The position numbers were made by a program, and so were the translations under genes. The notes under the pieces were generated by a model. It was given only the letters and a program-made list of their open reading frames with translations, ran no database searches and had not been told where the DNA came from. 64,000 nucleotides of DNA, taken from contig NZ_CP080492.1 of assembly GCF_019464495.1 (NCBI RefSeq), forward strand, positions 2,976,001-3,040,000, in the 5' to 3' direction. This document shows, piece after piece, positions 63,871-64,000 of the stretch. Position 1 is the first letter of the stretch; each line of letters opens with the position of its first letter. Source of the DNA: Leucobacter luti. GTDB lineage: Bacteria; Actinomycetota; Actinomycetes; Actinomycetales; Microbacteriaceae.

Positions 63871-64000
63871 TCACCGGTGTGCTCCTGGCGTGAGGTGGGC
63901 GGGGGTCGAAATCAGCAACTGCATGGTGAGCACAAGCGGGTGTGCACTGTTGATTGCACGCGCTGCCTCGATGTGCCGGTGCGCCACGCTCTGGAGGCCG
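63871..64000 (-). CDS. Possible C-terminus of an uncharacterised protein (partial)
   Basis: A minus-strand frame open from the window edge reads GLQSVAHRHIEAARAINSAH and ends TPGAHR at a TGA (63871-63873). It looks protein-like but is too short to identify and could be chance in high-GC DNA. Confidence 0.25.
   Translation of the reverse strand, partial: GLQSVAHRHIEAARAINSAHPLVLTMQLLISTPAHLTPGAHR

Overview
The window is high-GC DNA with many GTG starts, tightly packed ATGA/GTGA-coupled operons, LAXTG-type sortase signals and an NrtR-controlled nad operon. This points to an actinobacterium, most likely Microbacteriaceae and Leucobacter-like. That placement is inferred from gene style; no marker gene was compared.

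Layout. 1-6.7 kb is core: the end of a peptide ABC transporter operon (permease plus double-ATPase), a Bcr/CflA MFS pump, typA/bipA and a Mak_N_cap-like protein. A tRNA-Pro(CGG) at 6.76 kb opens an accessory region that runs to about 29 kb. It starts with a decayed phage early/replication module (HNH-like gene, replication protein, small genes, ssb) carrying frameshifts and stops. Then come two diverged copies of one IS3-family element (10.7-12.0 and 19.8-21.0 kb), a surface protein truncated at an IS end, a coupled membrane-protein gene pair, an ApeA-like HEPN gene broken by one in-frame TGA, and three relics of one small gene module. 21.1-27.8 kb holds immunity-like genes (pentapeptide, SUKH-like, leucine-rich) without a visible toxin. 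27.8-28.4 kb is low-complexity repeat DNA.

29.6-39.0 kb is the most striking block: an ECF sigma factor fused to a zinc-finger, two-transmembrane anti-sigma-like sensor, followed by a coupled operon of SipW-dependent (TasA/camelysin-like) secreted proteins, a SipW-type Ser/His signal peptidase, a LAXTG-anchored protein, a secreted protein of unknown role and a large LAXTG-anchored FG-GAP/Ig-like adhesin. I read it as a self-contained surface-structure system.

39-57 kb is ordinary chromosome: a lipoprotein, an ABM monooxygenase, a Na+/solute symporter with its small partner, YaeQ, MarR with a divergent MMPL pump, an OafA-type acyltransferase, a second peptide/nickel-type ABC operon, TetR, FadH and a cold-shock protein. 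57.7-63.8 kb is the NAD operon nrtR-nadA-nadB-nadC-cysteine desulfurase, with a candidate NrtR operator. In nadB (three times), nadC, the desulfurase and the dppC-like gene near 50.7 kb, adding one G/C inside a short G run restores a full-length protein. These six breaks look like consensus errors rather than real gene death, unlike the decay in the phage region.
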